Source: Sweltsa coloradensis
Lineage: Eukaryota; Arthropoda; Insecta; Plecoptera; Chloroperlidae
Assembly: GCA_024449915.1 (NCBI GenBank)
Contig: JAMZAV010001848.1
Coordinates: forward strand, 62,001 to 126,000
DNA: 64,000 bases
Direction of reading: 5' to 3'
Below the pieces are notes generated by a model. That model saw only the letters and a program-made list of their open reading frames with translations. It was not told the DNA's origin and ran no database searches. The first letter of the stretch is position 1. Every line of letters begins with the position of its first letter. Of the stretch, positions 62,001-64,000 are shown one piece after another. A program made the translations under genes and the position numbers.

Positions 62001-62440
62001 TAACGATAAAAAGAAGGGATTATTTCACTTTAAGCGTAAACGGCTTTTTAATTACTCAGGATAATTTTATTGACTTGAAATGAATGATAAGCTCTTATAT
62101 CCCCGGGGGCACTCCGGGTATTAAAACCTTTAGGGGGTTTTGAGCAGTTTTTTTTTTTAAAATTGAGCGAGATCGAGCGAGAATTTGAAAAAAATTTTTA
62201 ATCTTAGCGAGAATAAAGATCGAGGCACTGAAAAATTTCAGTACGATTTTAGCACAGTAGCAAATTTCCCGGGTTTATGTTTTTTAGCTCGGGTCGGGTT
62301 CAGGTATAAAAGGGGGTGGGTTTTTGGGGCGGGTAGGGAAATTTAAAGGAGGGGGGGGTCCTAAACAGGGTGGAAAATGCGCAAAATCTGCGCAATCCAC
62401 TCCCAATGGCCCTGAAACAAAAATCCCGGGCCCCTAGGGC
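56018..62440. other. No recognised gene or repeat
   Basis: AT-rich, partly smeared sequence. 57260-57420 has tRNA box-like fragments on both strands but no complete unit. Open frames (for example 57930-58175, 59566-59838, 60738-61001) are short, without domain or splice support. Confidence 0.4.
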
Positions 62441-62690
62441 CCTAGTGTCACTAGCCTTGGTACCTAGGCTACTATAAGGCCTAGGTTTTGTTAGCTTAAA
62501 TTTGTTTTTTTCAGGGGCCCAGGCCAAATGTTAGGGTAGGCTAAAAAGTTTGGGTAAAATATGTTTTATTATCTAAATCCCTAGGGCAGGCCTAAGCCCC
62601 GTAGGATCCTAGGCCCAGAGCCCGGGGACTCAATTAATTCATAATTACCAGGCAAGGCCTAGGACCTATTAAACATTTTAGAGAGACTTA
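62441..62690. other. Stretch rich in CTAGGCCT-type words
   Basis: Multiple copies of taggcct/ctaggccc and ccctaggg within 250 bases, plus more at 62815-62890. No gene. The words may come from a decayed tandem or local sequence bias. Confidence 0.35.
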
Positions 62691-62691
62691 A

Positions 62692-63395
62692 CCCATTGAC
62701 CCCAGTTGATTTGCTTATTTTGCCCGTACGGATCCAGTTAAATCCGTATTACGGGGGATGGCACCCCGCCGCACCCTGCCTACGGGCCGAAATCGCGTAA
62801 ATGCAACAAAATTGAAGGCCTAGGCCTATTGTTTTTAGTTCATATGCTTTGCTTTTCTAGTGTATATTCCCGCCAGCCCTAGGCCTAACCCTACTTGTGG
62901 CATCGTCTTATTTTATCTTGGTTAGAAGTACTCTAGTCTTCATCCACATCATTATTATCGCTTGCATCATTTGCAAGCTAATCAACAACACTTCCTGAAT
63001 CTCACAATATATCACGCTCATTGGAAATTCAGCACAATCGCCTTCAGATTCGCCATCTCGTAACATTCAGAGCTTTACGTCAGTTTTACGAAGTAAACAA
63101 CAGCTGAGAAGCCTATTTCTGTTACGGTGCACCGCCTTGACAATTTGTAGGCCTTCATATTATTTGTAGTCGTCTGTGAAATGACCGTGTTCGAGAATTT
63201 ACCGGGAAAAACTCGACCACGTTGGTAAAAGAGTCAGCCTCCATATAGTGCTGCTATCTGTGTGAGATTGTCTGAACTACGCCAGTTTGGCGCGAATTGA
63301 AAAGACAAACTGAACGGACACGGAACTGTTCCGTTGTAAACTTTTGGGCCATACTCGTGGAATACGGAACGGTTCCGTAAGTCAGCGCCAATGGG
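62692..63395. mobile_element. TTAA-flanked MITE (piggyBac-like)
   Basis: 704 bp flanked on both sides by TTAA (62688-62691 and 63396-63399), with inverted ends CCCATTGACCCC and, from the right, CCCATTGGCGCTGAC. A TTAA duplication and CCC-starting termini are the piggyBac pattern. Subterminal inverted words occur: CGTACGGATCC...GGATT/CCGTATTACGG on the left, acggaactgttccgt and tacggaacggttccgta on the right. No transposase is present, so it would depend on one elsewhere. Confidence 0.7.
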
Positions 63396-64000
63396 TTAAC
63401 CAATGCAGTTTGCAGTTTCTCCGTTTTCAGTATATGAATTTCATTATCCTCAAAAAGACAAAAGACCTAATTTGTTCACACATCTGACAAAGACTTTTAC
63501 TCTGTTCACGGGAAAATAGTCTAGAGATCCCAGTGATTTTGACATGTCCGTTATGATGAATCGAACCTGTCACTAGCCACTTAGTTTATTGGCGGCTCAA
63601 AAAACTTATATGTTGTATTGTTCCTTTATTCATGTTAAATTCACATTTCAATTATTGTGTCAGCCCCCAATGAGACCGGCGGCTCGCTATAGGGGGCTTT
63701 ACAGCAATGGATACCCGTTACCTTTTATGTTATTACTTTGTTCTAGACTGAATTATAATTATAAGTATTATGTAAGTATGCTTCTACCTAGATATGATTA
63801 TCTACGTATTATAAAGTATATCTGTGTATTAGAATAATCTACTATTCTACTTTCCCTTCGGAGCAGTGCATATCTGTACTGTACCGAAACGATCAAGGAT
63901 CCATGAAAAAATTTTATTATTATTATATTGCACTACATTGGTTTGTCAGTGGCGCACAATGAAACTACAGTCCGCAGCAACATTGACCGACGGTCATCGA
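63396..64000. other. No recognised feature
   Basis: AT-rich sequence of normal quality. The open frame 63589-63837 has no domain or splice support. Confidence 0.5.

Overview
This window reads as eukaryotic, animal nuclear DNA. It has no bacterial-style gene packing. It has spliced exons with GT..AG borders, many non-LTR retrotransposons (LINEs), tRNA-derived and 5S-derived short repeats, Penelope-like fragments, inverted-repeat DNA elements and long (TTA)n/(ATT)n microsatellites. The mix of an R2/R4-type LINE with restriction-like endonuclease, a CXC-motif transposon protein and a piggyBac-like TTAA element fits an invertebrate, probably marine. The sequence alone does not let me name a phylum.

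The one host gene I can support lies on the + strand between 7986 and 18400. Four exons with matching splice phases encode a secreted short-chain collagen-like protein: signal peptide exon 7986-8119, linker exon 10808-10896, linker plus first Gly-X-Y triplets 18109-18228, more triplets 18342-18400. The C-terminal domain is not found. Its first coding exon starts about 40 bases after a (GA)n/(TTA)n microsatellite, and its introns are full of nested repeats.

Layout: 1-2130 holds tRNA-derived repeats and an inverted-repeat element. 2150-7720 holds R4/Dong-like LINE copies on the minus strand, joined by (TTA)n tracts. 7800-18400 is the collagen-like gene; intron 2 carries a 5S-derived SINE, palindromic elements and a foldback element (14114-16065). 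20580-31000 holds more palindromic repeats, an RTE-like LINE split by a MITE, an R4-like copy and two decayed endonuclease/RT LINEs. 30920-36375 is an R4-like copy split by a 3.9 kb foldback element carrying two inverted copies of a CXC-motif protein. 36440-39175 holds a tRNA-like repeat and a head-to-head pair of Penelope-like 3' ends. 39176-44735 is the most complete endonuclease/RT LINE plus 3' ends and another tRNA-like repeat. 44736-64000 is poor in recognisable features apart from two tRNA-like units, a second copy of the 17 kb repeat, an inverted-repeat element at 55.1-56.0 kb and a TTAA-flanked MITE at 62.7-63.4 kb.

Two patterns stand out. The four R4-like copies that carry protein sequence all have their 5' junction on a (TTA)n tract, which suggests target choice. 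The 3' ends of four endonuclease LINE copies share a small hairpin with compensating base changes just before their (AT)n/(ATT)n tails, a plausible recognition signal for target-primed reverse transcription. Base quality varies strongly. 14.1-16.7 kb and about 47.6-62.4 kb show homopolymer smearing, and several copies between 23 and 39 kb carry dense one-base indels, so broken reading frames there need not be biological.
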